DNA of 64,000 bases from CAWKKW01 sp963850345 (GCA_963850345.1 CAWKKW010000005.1:1-64000); one strand, 5' to 3'; positions 1 to 9,947 are shown, counted from the stretch's first letter. Made by a program: numbers and translations. Notes: generated from the sequence alone by a model not told the origin.

Positions 1-494
1 CCTGCGAGAGCTTGAGGTGCTCGACGCAGTGCAGGTGAACGGAATCCGGGCTTGTGCACGTGAGTGTGCCCGTGCCCTTGGCCAGCTGATAGACGCCCGT
101 CCCGCCCTTGATCTTCAGCGTGCCCCATATAGCTCGAGGCGGCGAACAGGTCGCCCTCCGCCGGGTCAGGCACGAGCACATACGAGCCGTGCATGCTGCC
201 GAGAGTGAAGTACTGCTTGGTGGTGCCGACGAGGTTGCCGCTGTCGGGGATGGTGAACGCCATCTCGGCCAGTCCGCTACCGAACAGCTTGCCGCACGTC
301 ACCGTCCCAACCTTGGTGCCGGAGGTGTCTGCTTGGTTGACCGCGGTCTCACCCGCGGGAATCTGCTGGGTGAGTGCGAGTGCACAGGTCGGCTTGATCG
401 CCGGGTGCTTGGCCGCGGCCGTGGCCACCGACGTCGCGGCGGCGCCGAGTGCCAACACACCGGCGAGCGCGGCCGCGAGACGAGTACTTCTCAA
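1..494 (-). CDS. Secreted hypothetical protein, 3' end off the window, frameshifted
   Basis: Starts at a TTG (492-494) preceded by GGAGG six bases upstream. An Ala/Leu-rich signal peptide (about 25 residues) is followed by a small Cys-containing domain with many Gly, Thr and Ser residues (CALALTQQIPAGET, then GTVTCGKLFGSG). The frame breaks near 125-140; reading resumes as GTLKIKGGTGVYQLAKGTG and runs off the left edge, so it is partial as well as broken. I recognise no family. It lies just downstream of pstS on the same strand and may be cotranscribed with it. The frameshift is probably a sequencing indel, because the whole block to 11.6 kb is affected. Confidence 0.5.
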   Translation of the reverse strand, partial: MRSTRLAAALAGVLALGAAATSVATAAAKHPAIKPTCALALTQQIPAGETAVNQADTSGTKVGTVTCGKLFGSGLAEMAFTIPDSGNLVGTTKQYFTLGSMHGSYVLVPDPAEGDLFAASSYMGHAEDQGRDGRLSAGQGHGHTHVHKPGFRSPALRRAPQALA

Positions 495-592
495 TGCTTC
501 CTCCAGTCCATTTGGTGAGAGAGAACCGGCCCGGCACTGAGCGCTGATGCGCCCACGCCGGGCCGGTGGTCCGGCGATGGTGAGATGAGCGC

Positions 593-1616
593 CTAGTGGA
601 TGGTGTTGAGCGCGTTCTTGGCCGCGTTGACGACAACCTTCGGCAACGCGGCGAAGTCCAGGCCGGGCGCGAACTGCTGGCCCGAGGGGCTGATCGCGAA
701 CTTGATGAAGCTCTTGACGGCCGAGGACACGTTGCGGTGCACGATCGCGTAGGTGAACGTCGAGATCGGGTAAGCGGATCTCGAGCGCGCTCTTGGGCGG
801 GTCGACGATCGAGACGCCGTTCGCCGGCACGCTGTGCACCGAGTTGGCGGCGTTCTGGATCGCGTTCAGGTTCGGCTTCTCCCAGTTCCCCGCGCGGTTC
901 TGCAGCGACGCGGCAGGCAGGCCGCGGGCGAACAGGTAGGACACGGCGATGTAGGCGATCGAGCCGGGGGTGGACTCCATCAAGGCGGTCACTCCCGAGT
1001 TGCCCTTGCCGCCGGCGCCGTGCGGCGCGGGGAAGGTGACCGACGTGCCCTTGCCGTACTTGGTCGACCACGTCTTGCTGACGTGGCTGAGGTAGTTGGT
1101 GAACGCGTAGGTGTCCCCGGACCCGTCGGTACGGAAGACCGGGGTGATGGTCAGGTTGGGGAAATGCTCGCCCTTGTTGAGGCGAGTGATCCGCGGGTCA
1201 TTCCACTTGGTGATCTGGCCCAGATAGATGCCGGCCAGCACGGGCCCGGTGAGGCGCACGCGACGGATGCCGCTCAGGTTGTAGCCGATGCCCGTTGCCG
1301 ACACCGCCCACGGGACTGTGGCGCAGTCGCTGCACCCCGGGGCCTGGGCGGCGCTGAGCGGGGCGTCGGAGGCGCCGAAATCGACCAGGTGCTGACTGAT
1401 GTCGGTGATGCCGGTTCCCGACCCGACGGCCTGGTAGTTGACCGAGATGCCGGTCTTGGCCTGGAAGGCCGTGGCCCACTCACCCTCGAGCGGAGCGACG
1501 AGCGTTGATCCCGCTCCGTTGATGGTCGTGGCGGCCATCGCGGGTCCCGCGGACACGGCGGCCACACAGCCGACCGCAGCGGCGACGGCAAGGTTCGAGA
1601 ACTTCTTGCGAGGCAA
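593..1616 (-). CDS. pstS: Phosphate ABC transporter substrate-binding protein PstS (one frameshift)
   Basis: Periplasmic or cell-surface phosphate-binding component of the PstSCAB importer. The TTG start at 1616 has AGGAAGG upstream and opens a signal peptide (PRKKFSNLAVAAAVGCVAAV, cleaved near AMA). Family motifs follow in order: INGAGSTLVAPL, the phosphate-site region YQAVGSGTGITD, DFGASDAPLS, LGQITKWNDPRI, FRTDGSGDTYAFTNYLS, and the C-terminal FAISPSGQQFAPGLDFAALP. The frame is lost near 775 (between PKSALEIR and YPISTFTYAI) and then restored. It is transcribed divergently from pstC across a gap of about 190 bp. The sequence resembles actinobacterial, possibly Thermoleophilia, PstS; that placement is inference. 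Confidence 0.9.
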
Positions 1617-1804
1617 GATGAATACCTTCCTTTGAGGAGAACTGGTTCGCCCACTGAGACCCGGCCGCCCCAGTCGAGCGCCGCAAGCATCGCCATGGAG
1701 CGCCGCCGGTTTGTTGCGCACGTGTGTCTGAGATTGCGAAATCCTGTGAACGGGCGCACAGCGGGCCGCCGCGTGGGGCGTTGTTGCGTTTAGCCTGCGC
1801 CGCC

Positions 1805-2794
1805 ATGGCGGTGACGGCTCCTCGTGCGCGCTTGCCCCGGCGCCGTGCTTCCGGCGCGGCGCGCTCCGCTGCGCAGACGGGCGACCGGGTGCTCAAGGTG
1901 CTGTGCGTCGGTGCCGCGCTGCTGGCGGCCGTCGTCCTGATCGACATCGCCTACCAGATCATCGGCGGGGGCTCGCGGCCGTCGCTCGCTTCGGTCTGGC
2001 GTTCATCGGCCACACCGTCTGGCAACCCAACGACCCGTTTGACCAGTTCGGAGCCGGCGCGGCGCTCTACGGCACCGCGGTCACCTCGGTCATCGCTCTG
2101 GCCATCGGCACCCCGCTCGGGATCGCGATGGGATTGTTCATGGCCCTGATGGCCGGCCCGATGACCCGGCGGTTCGTGGGTCCGCTGGTCGAGATGCTGG
2201 CCGCCGTGCCGAGCGTGATCGTCGGCTTCTGGGGATGATCGTCCTGGCCCCATTTGTTCGCAGCGAGGTGGAGCCCGCCCTTAACAGCACGCTCGGGTTC
2301 ACGCTCTGTTCGCGCCCGCCGAGACGACCGGCCTCAGTCTGTTCAGAGCTGGACTCGTGCTCACGATCATGATCGTGCCGATCGTCGCCTCGCTGAGCCG
2401 AGATCTCTTCCTCACCGTTCCGCCCGAGCTCCAGGACGGGCAGCGGCGCTCGGCGCCACCCGCTGGGAGGTCATCCGCGGCGTCGTGCTGCCCTCCACCG
2501 CCTCGGGGGTGGCGGCGGCGACGATGCTCGCCTTCGGCCGCGCGCTCGGCGAGGCAATCGCGGTGACCTACGTGATCGGCAGCGTCGACCAAGATCACGA
2601 AATCACTGTTGAATCCCGGGGTTACGCTCGCCTCGCGGATCGCCAACGACATCACGTACCTCGAGTCCCACTACCACCTCCCCTCCCTGTACTACAGCGC
2701 GGTCATCCTGCTCGTGATCTCGGTGCTGGTCAACTTGGCCGGGCAGTGGATCGGGCGGCGCTTTGACGTTGCCACCACGCTGGTGACGAAGTGA
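1805..2794 (+). CDS. pstC: Phosphate ABC transporter permease PstC (multiple frameshifts)
   Basis: Inner-membrane permease of the phosphate importer. Reading across frames gives a basic N-terminus, a first membrane helix (VLCVGAALLAAVVLIDIAY), then FGLAFIGHTVWQPNDPFDQFGAGAALYGT, the helix TSVIALAIGTPLGIAMGLF, LVEMLAAVPSVIVGFWG, LVLTIMIVPIVASLSRD, and the cytoplasmic EAA-type loop ALGATRWEVIRGVVLPS. It ends with NDITYLESHYHLPSLYYSAV and a last helix. Frame changes fall near 1970, 2235, 2310, 2440 and 2590. ATG 1805 was chosen; ATG 1724 in the same frame is possible. The stop overlaps the pstA start by four bases (GTGA), indicating translational coupling. Confidence 0.85.
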
Positions 2795-3690
2795 GCGCGC
2801 TGTCGGACACCCCGCCGCTGTTCGATCCCACGGCCCCGCTCACGCCGTCGGGCAATCTGCGCCGCCGGGTGGCCGTGAGTCGGCTTCATCACCTCGGGCG
2901 CAGCGGCGGCGGCACTGCTCGCCGTCGCTGTCCTCGCGCTCGTCGTCTTCGACGTGGCCAAGTCGGGCGTGGGCGCGATCTCGTTCACGTTTCTCACCAC
3001 CAACTCCGACAACAACGGCATCGGAGACGCGCTCGCGGGCACGGGACTGATCGTGCTCGCGGCCTCGGCGCTGGCGATCCCCGTGGGTGTGCTGGCCGGG
3101 CTCTACCTGGCCGAATTCGCCAGGCCGGGATCGCGCATCGCCGCCGCGCTCAAGCTCGCCTTCGACCTCCTGCAGGGGATGCCGACTGTGGTCGTCGGTT
3201 TGTTCGCGTTTGGATTACTGGTCAAGGTCGAGGGGCACGACTCGGGCTTCGCTGGGTCCGTCGCGCTCGCCGTCGTCATGCTCCCGCTCGTCGCGCGGAC
3301 CAGCCAGGAGGTGCTTCGACTCGTGCCGGCGACGCTGCGCGATGCTGCCGACGCTCTCGGCGTCGATCGCTGGCGCACGCTGCTTGGGGTGATTCTGCCC
3401 GCCGCGGCCGGCGGCATCGCCACGGGAGCGATTCTGGCCATCGCCCGCGCCGCGGGCGAGACCGCGCCCTTGCTCATCGTCGACAACGTGTTCGTCCCGG
3501 GGCCGAAGCTCGATATCTTCGGCGCGGGTGTGCCGAACATCCCGGTCGTCATCCTCCAGCTCTCCGAGCAGCCCTCGCCCCAGGGCCTCGTCCGCGCTTG
3601 GGGCGCGGCCTTCACACTGCTGCCGTCCTGATCCTGCTCGCCAACCTCGGCGCGCGGGCCCTGCTCGCCCGCAGCCGCAGAAGAAAATGA
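2791..3690 (+). CDS. pstA: Phosphate ABC transporter permease PstA (two frameshifts)
   Basis: Second permease subunit of PstSCAB. Starts with GTG overlapping the pstC stop. After an N-terminal cytoplasmic stretch (SALSDTPPLFDPTAPLTPSG) and a frame change near 2885, the intact central part carries SFTFLTTNSDNNGIGDALAG, helices around AASALAIPVGVLAGLYLAEF and FDLLQGMPTVVVGLFAFGLL, and the EAA-type loop DALGVDRWRTLLGVILP followed by ARAAGETAPLLI. A second frame change near 3615 restores the true C-terminus (VLILLANLGARALLA). Gene order pstC-pstA-pstB is standard. Confidence 0.9.
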   Translation: MSALSDTPPLFDPTAPLTPSGNLRRRVAVSRLHHLGRSGGGTARRRCPRARRLRRGQVGRGRDLVHVSHHQLRQQRHRRRARGHGTDRARGLGAGDPRGCAGRALPGRIRQAGIAHRRRAQARLRPPAGDADCGRRFVRVWITGQGRGARLGLRWVRRARRRHAPARRADQPGGASTRAGDAARCCRRSRRRSLAHAAWGDSARRGRRHRHGSDSGHRPRRGRDRALAHRRQRVRPGAEARYLRRGCAEHPGRHPPALRAALAPGPRPRLGRGLHTAAVLILLANLGARALLARSRRRK

Positions 3691-3697
3691 CCGGACA

Positions 3698-4645
3698 ATG
3701 AACCCACCCGAGCCGCCGCCCACGATCCTGCCCCTCGCCTCGCCACCACCGGGTGCTGGGCTCCCGTCGCCCGCCTCGGGCCCGCAGGACGCTGGCGCTG
3801 GCGCAGGCCCCAGGACGTTAGCGCAGGCGCAGGCGCTGGCGCTGGCGGGAGGAACAGCGCGGACGCGGACGGGGCGGGCGGAGCGGGGCGCAACCGGGGG
3901 CGCGGGCGTCCCCTCGCGGGTGCACATCCGCAGCGCCGGCGCCGGGGTGCCCGATCCGGCCGCGGCGGGCGGACGCAAGCGCGGGACGCGCCCGACCGTG
4001 TTCGAGATCCGCGACCTGTGTCGACTACGGCACCAAGCCGGCGTTGGCCTGGACGACGATGAAGATCGAGCGCAACCTGGTCACCGCGGTGATCGGACCC
4101 TCGGGCTGTGGCAAGTCGACGTTCCTCCGCTGCCTCAACCGGATGAACGACTCCGTGCGGGGCTCTCGCTCCGCGGCCAGGTGCTCTACCACGGGGAGGA
4201 CCTCTACGCCCCCGAAGTCAACCCGGCCGAGGTCCGCCGCCGCATCGGCATGGTGTTCCAGAAGCCGAACCCGTTCCCCAAGTCGATCTACGACAACGTC
4301 GCCTGCGGCGCCGCGCAACCTCGGGCTCAAGCGCACGAGCTCGACGAGCTCGTCGAACAAGCGCTGCGCGGCCGCCCTCTGGGACGAGGTCAAGGACCGG
4401 CTGAGCGACAGCGCGGCTCGCGCTGTCCGGCGGCCAGCAGCAGCGGCTGTGCATCGCCCGCGCCCTCGCGGTCGAGCCCGACGTGATCCTGATGGACGAG
4501 CCGTGCTCCGCGCTCGACCCGATCGCCACCCGCGCGATCGAGGACCTGATGCCGAGCTCAAGGACGAGTTCACGATCGTGATCGTCACCCACAACATGCA
4601 GCAGGCCGCCCGCGTGGCCGACCGCACCACGTTCTTCTTCACGAA
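3698..4645 (+). CDS. pstB: Phosphate ABC transporter ATPase PstB, Ala/Pro-rich N-terminal extension, 3' end missing
   Basis: ATPase of the phosphate importer. Visible motifs are Walker A GPSGCGKS, the Q-loop region VFQKPNPFPKSIYDNVA, the signature LSGGQQQRLCIARALAVEP, Walker B VILMDEPCSALDP, and the H-loop VIVTHNMQQAARVADRT. About 100 residues precede the ATPase core, rich in Pro, Ala, Gly and Arg and containing AQAQALALAG-type repeats; usual PstB has no such extension. The frame shifts near 4017, 4160, 4305, 4425 and 4550. The last 35 or so residues expected in PstB are absent, because the sequence changes to an opposite-strand etfA gene at about 4640-4650. Confidence 0.85.
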
Positions 4646-4655
4646 GATCATCAGC
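4636..4655. other. Chimeric junction: pstB 3' end fused to etfA 3' end
   Basis: Plus-strand PstB coding sequence is recognisable up to TRDRT-type residues at about 4635. From about 4650 the minus strand reads the C-terminus of EtfA (GLVADYKTAVPELM). Both genes are cut at their 3' ends with no intergenic space, and their closest relatives belong to different phyla. I saw no clear adapter here, unlike the junction at 11649. The exact breakpoint can only be bracketed. Confidence 0.75.
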
Positions 4656-5576
4656 TCGGCACCGCTGTCTTGTAGTCGGCGACCAGGCCATAGTCGGCGA
4701 CCTGGAAGATCGGCGCGTCGGCGTCCTTGTTGATCGCGACGATGACCTTGGAGTCCTTCATCCCGGCGAGGTGCTGGATGGCGCCGGAGATGCCGACGGC
4801 GATGTAGAGCTCGCGGCGCGACGACCTTGCCGGTCTGGCCGACCTGGTAGTCGTTGGGCGCGTAGCCGGCGTCGACCGCCGCGCGGCTGGCGCCGACCGC
4901 GGCGCCGAGCTTGTCGGCGAGCGGCTCGATCACCCTGTGGAACTCCTCGGCCGAGCCCATCGCCCGGCCGCCGGAGACGACGATCTTGGCGCCGGCCAGC
5001 TCCGGCCGGTCGGACTTGACGATCTCGTCGGCGACGAAGCGCGTCTTGGCCGGCGCCGGCCGCCGGCGTCGACCGTCTCGACCGGCGCCGAGCCGCCCTC
5101 GCCGCCGCCGCCTTGAAGGCGGTGGGGCGGACGGTGATCACCTTCTTGGCGTCGGTCGACTGCACCGTCTCCAGGGCGTTGCCGGCGTAGATCGGCCGCA
5201 CGAAGGTGTCGGCGTCGACGACCTCGATGACTCGGAGATCGGCGCCACGTCGAGCTTGGCGGCGACGCGCGGGGCGAAGTTCTTGCCGGCCGAGGTGGCC
5301 GGGATCGAGCACGGCGTCGTAGCCGCCATCAGCGGCACGACGCACGGCGCGTCACCGCCTCGGCGATCTGCTGGCCGAGCGCCGTCGCTCTCGGCGAGTC
5401 AGCACCTTGCGCACGCCGGCGATCTTGGCGGCCGCGGCGGCGACGGCGTCGACGCCCTGGCCGGCGACCAGCACGTCGACGTCGCGGCGAGAGCGCCAGC
5501 GCGGCGGTCACGGTCTTGTGGGTGTTGTCCTTGCAGGGTGTGCGTTGTCGTGGTCGGCGACGACGAGAACGGCCAT
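4650..5576 (-). CDS. etfA: Electron transfer flavoprotein alpha subunit, frameshifted, extreme 3' end lost
   Basis: FAD-binding subunit of ETF, which accepts electrons from acyl-CoA and related dehydrogenases and passes them to ETF-quinone oxidoreductase. The start MAVLVVADHDN is followed, across frames, by VDVLVAGQGVDAVAAAAAKIAGV, TSAGKNFAPRVAAKLDVAPIS, DTFVRPIYAGNALETVQS and KVITVRPTAFKAA. The C-terminal FAD domain shows GGRAMGSAEEFHRVIEPLADKL-like sequence, AGYAPNDYQVGQTGKVVAP and DAPIFQVADYGLVAD. At least six indels are needed. It begins one base after the etfB stop, so the two form an operon. The last few residues are replaced by block A sequence. Confidence 0.85.
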
Positions 5577-5577
5577 G

Positions 5578-6335
5578 TCAGAGCACTCCCGCTTCGGTCT
5601 TGAGCTTGGTCGACCAGGTCGGCGGCGTCTGCGACCTTGACGCCCGCCGACGCGCTTGGGCGGCTCGGTGACCTTGACGCACCTTCAGGCGCGGCGCGCG
5701 AGGTCGACGCCGAAGTCGGCCGGCGTCTTGACGTCGATCGCTTCTTCTTGGCCTTCATGATGTTGGGCAGGGAGGCGTAGCGCGGCTCGTTCAGGCGCAG
5801 GTCGGCGGTGACCACCGCCGGCAGGTCGAGCTCCAGGGTCTGCAGGCCGCCGTCGACCTCGCGGGTGACGCTGCGCCGTCGTCGCCGGTCGACCTCGATC
5901 TTGGAGGCGAAGGTCGCCTGCGGCCAGTCGAGCAGGGCCGCCAGCATCTGGCCGACGGCGTTGTTGTCGCCGTCGATCGCCTGCTTGCCCATGAGGACCA
6001 GGTCCGGGCTTCTCGGCCTCGACGACCGCCTTGAGCAGCTTGGCGACCGCCAGCGGCTCGAGGTCGGCGTCGGTCTGGATCAGGATGCCGCGGTCGGCGC
6101 CCATGGCCAGCGCCGTGCGGATCGTCTCCTGCGCCTGGATCGGGCCGATCGAGACGGCGACGATCTCCGTCGGCGACGCCCTTCTCCTTAGGCGGACCGC
6201 CTCCTCGACGGCGATCTCGCAGAAGGGGTTCATCGACATCTTGACGTTGGCGAGGTCGACGCCGGTCTGGTCCGGCTTCACCCGCGCCTTGACGTTGTAG
6301 TCGATCACCCGCTTGACCGGGACCAGGATCTTCAT
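5578..6335 (-). CDS. etfB: Electron transfer flavoprotein beta subunit (frameshifted)
   Basis: AMP-binding partner of EtfA. The start has an AAGGG ribosome site and the family N-terminus MKILVPVKRVIDYNVKARVK. Downstream are VKMSMNPFCEIAVEEAVRL, EIVAVSIGPIQAQETIRTALAMGADRGIL, the nucleotide-site region LVLMGKQAIDGDNNAVGQM (read across a shift near 6006), and ADLRLNEPRYASLPNIMKAKKK. Indels are evident near 6183, 6006, 5878 and 5750. The order adenosyltransferase-etfB-etfA is common in alphaproteobacteria, which supports the assignment of this block. Confidence 0.87.
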
Positions 6336-6436
6336 CTCAGCCCTTTTCCATCGCCGTCGCCAAACCGCCGCTGCGCGCGCGGCCGAGGGCATAGCGGCTT
6401 CGGCGGCGCATTGCAAGCCGCTCCGCCGACTGGCAG

Positions 6437-6660
6437 TTGGTTTGGCCGAATGACCCGACTGGATCACCTCGGCCAAGCTTCTGGTGCTGGGCCTGTTTCC
6501 TCTCCGCCAGCGTCGGGACCGTCGCCTATGAGTGGTACGTACGTCTGGCCGGCGCAGCAAGTGCGAGGCCGCGCGGCGCCTGGTGGGATCCGGACGATCG
6601 CCAGTGCCTCACGCCCATGCCGATCTGGCGGATCACGGGGCGGCGTCTGGTGACCGCGGA
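6437..6660 (+). CDS. Possible small membrane protein (uncertain)
   Basis: Between the divergently oriented etfB and the adenosyltransferase gene, a plus-strand reading gives a hydrophobic stretch (LLVLGLFLSASVGTVAYEWY, joining two frames) followed by RGAWWDPDDRQCLTPMPIW. The composition looks protein-like, but the frame is probably broken near 6490, the end is unclear because the frame runs into the neighbouring gene, and I recognise no family. Confidence 0.2.
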
Positions 6661-6674
6661 CCCGACGTCGCCGA

Positions 6675-7260
6675 TCAGCGCGTCGCCGCCGGAACCCAGA
6701 GCACGTCGCCGCTCGCCCTCTGCCGTTGGCGGAGCGCGCGGCGACGAACAGCAGGTCGGAGAGCCGGTTGAGGTAGCGAAGGGCCGGCTCCGTGCGGCGC
6801 CGGCGTCCTCGCCCGTCGACGAAGGCGACGGCGGCGCGCTCGGCGCGGCGGCAGACGGTGCGCGCCAGATGCAGCCAGGCCGACGCCGGCGTGCCGCCGG
6901 GCAGGACGAAGGAGGCGAGCGGCGCGAGATCGCGCGTTGATCGCGTCGATCTCCCGCTCCAGCCGCTCGACCTGGCTGTTCGACGATCCGCAGCGCCGGC
7001 CGGTCGGCTCCGCCGCGTCCGGGCGTCGCCAGATCGGCGCCGAGATCGAACAGCTCGTTCTGGATGCGGCCGAGCAGGGCGTCCAGAGTCGGCCGTCGCC
7101 CGCCAGGTGCGCGCGCGCCAGACCGATCACCGCGTTCAGCTCGTCGACCTCGCCATAGGCCGCCACCCGGGCGCTGGCCTTGGAGACCTCGCGCTCCGTC
7201 GGCGAGGCGAGTTGTCCCCCTGTCGCCCGTGCGGGTGTAGATGCGCGTGAGCCGGACCAT
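6675..7260 (-). CDS. PduO-type cob(I)yrinic acid a,c-diamide adenosyltransferase (frameshifted)
   Basis: Transfers adenosyl from ATP to cob(I)alamin to make coenzyme B12. The N-terminal ATP-binding motif MVRLTRIYTRTGDRGTTRLAD is diagnostic of the PduO family. It is followed by VSKASARVAAYGEVDELNAVIGLARAHLA, FDLGADLATP and QVERLEREIDAIN, and by the family C-terminus DVLWVPAATR. Several single-base shifts interrupt the frame (near 7195, 7060, 6975 and 6800). Its position upstream of etfBA on the same strand is a known alphaproteobacterial arrangement. Confidence 0.85.
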
Positions 7261-7326
7261 GGCCGCGACCATAGCGGGCGACCGCGCTCCAGTAGGGGGA
7301 CCGGCCGCCACGAGGAGCGCGCGCTC

Positions 7327-7920
7327 ATGAAACCCCGCCTGCACGTCATCATCGGCAGCACCCGCCGGGGCGGATCGGCCCGGCGATCGCGGCCTGGGTG
7401 CGGGCCCACGCCCATGAGCACGGCGCCTTCGACGCGCGCCTCGTGGACATCGCCGACTTCAACCTGCCGCTGATCGACGAGCCGCTGCATCCTGTCCGGC
7501 CGCCGATACCAACACGCCCATACCAAGGCCTGGTCGGCGAGCGTCGCGGCGGCGGACGCGGTGGTGCTGGTGAGGCCGGAATATAATTTCGGCCCCTCGC
7601 CGGCGCTGCTCAATGCCCTCGACAGCCTCTACCTCGAGTGGAACTACATGCCGGCCGGAGTCATCGCCTACGGGGTCCAGGTGGCGGCGTCGCGAGTCGA
7701 TGGCCCGGGTGGTGATGACCGCGACGGCGCTGAAGATGATGCCGCCGCCGGAAAGCGTCGCCCTGTACAACGTCTTCGGCTCAGATCGAAGATGGGCTGT
7801 TCAAGGCCTCGGACGCCAATCGCGCGGCCGGTGACCGCATGCTCACCGAACTCGGCGCTGGGAGGCGCCCTGCGGCCCTTGCGCGCCGACCACCGCGAGA
7901 CGATGCTCCCGCCCCTCTGA
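7327..7920 (+). CDS. NADPH-dependent FMN reductase family protein (frameshifted)
   Basis: Flavodoxin-like reductase. Reading across shifts gives LHVIIGSTRRG at the N-terminus (the FMN phosphate-binding loop), IAAWVRAHAHEHGAFDARLVDIADFNLPLIDEP, then KAWSASVAAADAVVLVRPEYNFGPSPALLNALD, which carries the conserved PEYN motif, and YLEWNYMPAGVIAYG. The C-terminal part is NVFGSQIEDGLFK plus an Arg-rich tail. It sits divergently from the adenosyltransferase gene with about 65 bp between them. Indels occur near 7375, 7500, 7680 and 7790. Confidence 0.8.
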
Positions 7921-7953
7921 TCGGTGCGTCTGGTAAAGCTTGGAGAAGGTCGC

Positions 7954-9737
7954 ATGCGCTATCGGATGGCGGCAATGTCGCTGGTGTCCATGGCGGCGAT
8001 CGCCTGCGGCGCGGCGGCGCAGATCGTCGCCGAACAAAGATTGGAGGCGGGCGCCGGCGTCGCCGCGTCGCCGCAAAGGCTGGTCGCCACCACCGATGGC
8101 GGGGCGACATGGCGAGACATCACGCCTCCGGGGGTCACCCACCTCGGCGGCTTGGCGTTCGCAAGCGTCACGGACGGGTGGACGCTGGTCGACCGCGCCG
8201 ACGGCGACCGCGCTGCTCGCGCGGACGGCCGATGGCGGCGCCCGCTGGTCGCTCTCCGCCCTGCCGCTGAACGCCGCCGATCGCGCGCGCTATGGCGGCC
8301 AGGCATGGATCGACCGGCTGGACGGCGCCCGCGCCTTCGTCATGCTGCGTCTGGCGGACAAGCGGCTTCAGCCACGGCCTGCTGTTGGCGACGAGCGACG
8401 GCGGGACGAGCTGGCGGCGACTGCCCGATCCGCCGCTGGGCGAGCCGCCAAAATTCGCTTCGCCGCGGGTTGGCTGGCTTGCCGGCGGTCCGCGCCGCGA
8501 TGAGCTATTCGTCACCCGCGACGGCGGCCAGAACTGGACCCGGGTCGAGCCGCCGCGCCCCTCAGGGATCGGCCCCGCCGTCTCGGTCCGCTACGAATTG
8601 GCCGGGGGTTCGGCGGGCGAGGTTTTCGTCATCGCTCGCTACGTGGCCGCCGGCGCGGTCACCTCGGCCATTCTGCGCCCCAGAGGCGGCGGTTGGATCG
8701 CGCCCACCCTGCTCCCGGCGGACGCTGACGGAAGAAGCGCGGTGGCGGCTCGCGCCAGGGTCCTGGTGCGCCCGGCGGATGACCGGATGCTGGAAACGAC
8801 GGGCGCTGGCGGTCGCGCCCTAGCGGCCGCGCCGGCCGCGGCCCGCGCCAGTCTCGAGGCGGCTGACTTCGCGGACTCCGCTCACGGCTGGCTGCTGACC
8901 AGCCGCGGGGCCTGCGCAAGGTTCAAGGCGAGCTGCGTTCTGCAGACGCGCCTTCTGGCCACCGACGATGGCGGCAAGGCGTGGCGCGATGTCACTCCGC
9001 CCGGCCTGGGCTCCGTTGCCCTCGCCGATGCGCGGCCCGCCGTCTCCGTCGGCCTGGGCTCGGGCGAGGGCTTCGACGCCTGCGATCCGACCACCAGCGG
9101 TCTTGCCGCCTGGTACGCCAACAGCCCGTATCGCTACGTCAACGTCTACATCGGCGGGAACAACGCCTACTGCCCGCAGCCTGGACTGACCACCGCCTGG
9201 GTGAACACGGTGATCGGCCAAGGATGGGGCCTGATCCCCACCTGGGTGGGCCCGCAGGCGCCCTGCACCTCGGCGGGCGGCACAAGCCACTTCAGCGGCA
9301 ATCCGGCCACCGCCGGCAAGCAGGGCAAGCAGCAGGCCAAGCTGGCGGCGGCCAAAATGGCCGGCGTCGGCCTTGCCGGAACGATCGTCTACTACGATCT
9401 CGAATACTACAACGACAACGCCAGCTGCGCCGCCGCAACCAAGGCCTTCCTCGACGGTTGAACTCAAGGGCTGCACGGGGCCGGCTACACCGCCGCCGTC
9501 TATGGCTCGCCGACCAACGCCAACGCCGACTGGCTCGGGCTTTCGAGCCCGCCCGACGACATCTGGGCAGCGCTATGGAACGGCCAGGCGGACGTCTTCC
9601 CCCTGCCGCCTCTGCCCAACTCCGCCTGGGCCAACCACCAGCGGCTCCATCAATATCAGGGCAACGTCAACCAGACCTGGGGGGGCGTGCGGTACAATAT
9701 CGACCAGGATTTTCTCGACGGTCCGGTTGTCCAGTAA
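7954..9737 (+). CDS. Secreted beta-propeller-like protein fused to DUF1906 glycoside-hydrolase-like domain
   Basis: GGAGAAGG precedes an ATG and a short signal peptide (MRYRMAAMSLVSMAAIACGAAA). The first ~370 residues carry repeats of the form TTDGGATWRD, TADGGARW, TSDGGTSWRRL, TRDGGQNWTRV and TDDGGKAWRDVTPPG, as in BNR/Ycf48-like propellers. From about residue 375, FDACDPTTSGLAAWY...VNVYIGGNN begins a DUF1906 (Rv2525c-type) TIM-barrel domain with IVYYDLEYY and WGGVRYNIDQDFLDG. Frameshifts lie near 8205 and 8365. A TGA at 9459-9461 stands where Trp is expected (FLDG-W-TQGLHGAGY) in an otherwise continuous frame, probably a base error. Substrate unknown. Confidence 0.75.
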
Positions 9738-9749
9738 GCGGCTCGGGGG

Positions 9750-9947
9750 TCAGTGGCCTCGGGTCGCGATCGCCGCCAGGACGATCATGATCGCCACCGC
9801 ATGCAGGCCGACGCGCAGCCGCATCAGCTTGTTCGACCATTTGAGGGCGAACTCGCCGCCTCGCATCATCGAATAGACGCCCGCTCCCAGGGTGAGGGCT
9901 ACCGCCGCCAAGGCGAAGGGGACCAGAAGCATGAAGAAGAGGTGCAT
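9750..9947 (-). CDS. Twin-transmembrane HIG1-domain small protein
   Basis: A 65-residue protein with two membrane helices (FFMLLVPFALAAVALTLGAGVYSM and VGLHAVAIMIVLAAIATR) joined by GGEFALKWSNKLMRLR, the typical connector of the hypoxia-induced-gene-1-like family in alphaproteobacteria. In that class it often sits near the adenosyltransferase/etf cluster, as here. It reads without frameshift and converges on the DUF1906 gene with 12 bp between stops. The role is probably respiratory-complex association, by family analogy only. Confidence 0.75.
   Translation of the reverse strand: MHLFFMLLVPFALAAVALTLGAGVYSMMRGGEFALKWSNKLMRLRVGLHAVAIMIVLAAIATRGH

Noticed and set aside
1617..1804. A Pho box between pstS and pstC
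   Set aside because: Only one poor half-site (GTTCACAG near 1750) was seen, without the second direct repeat.
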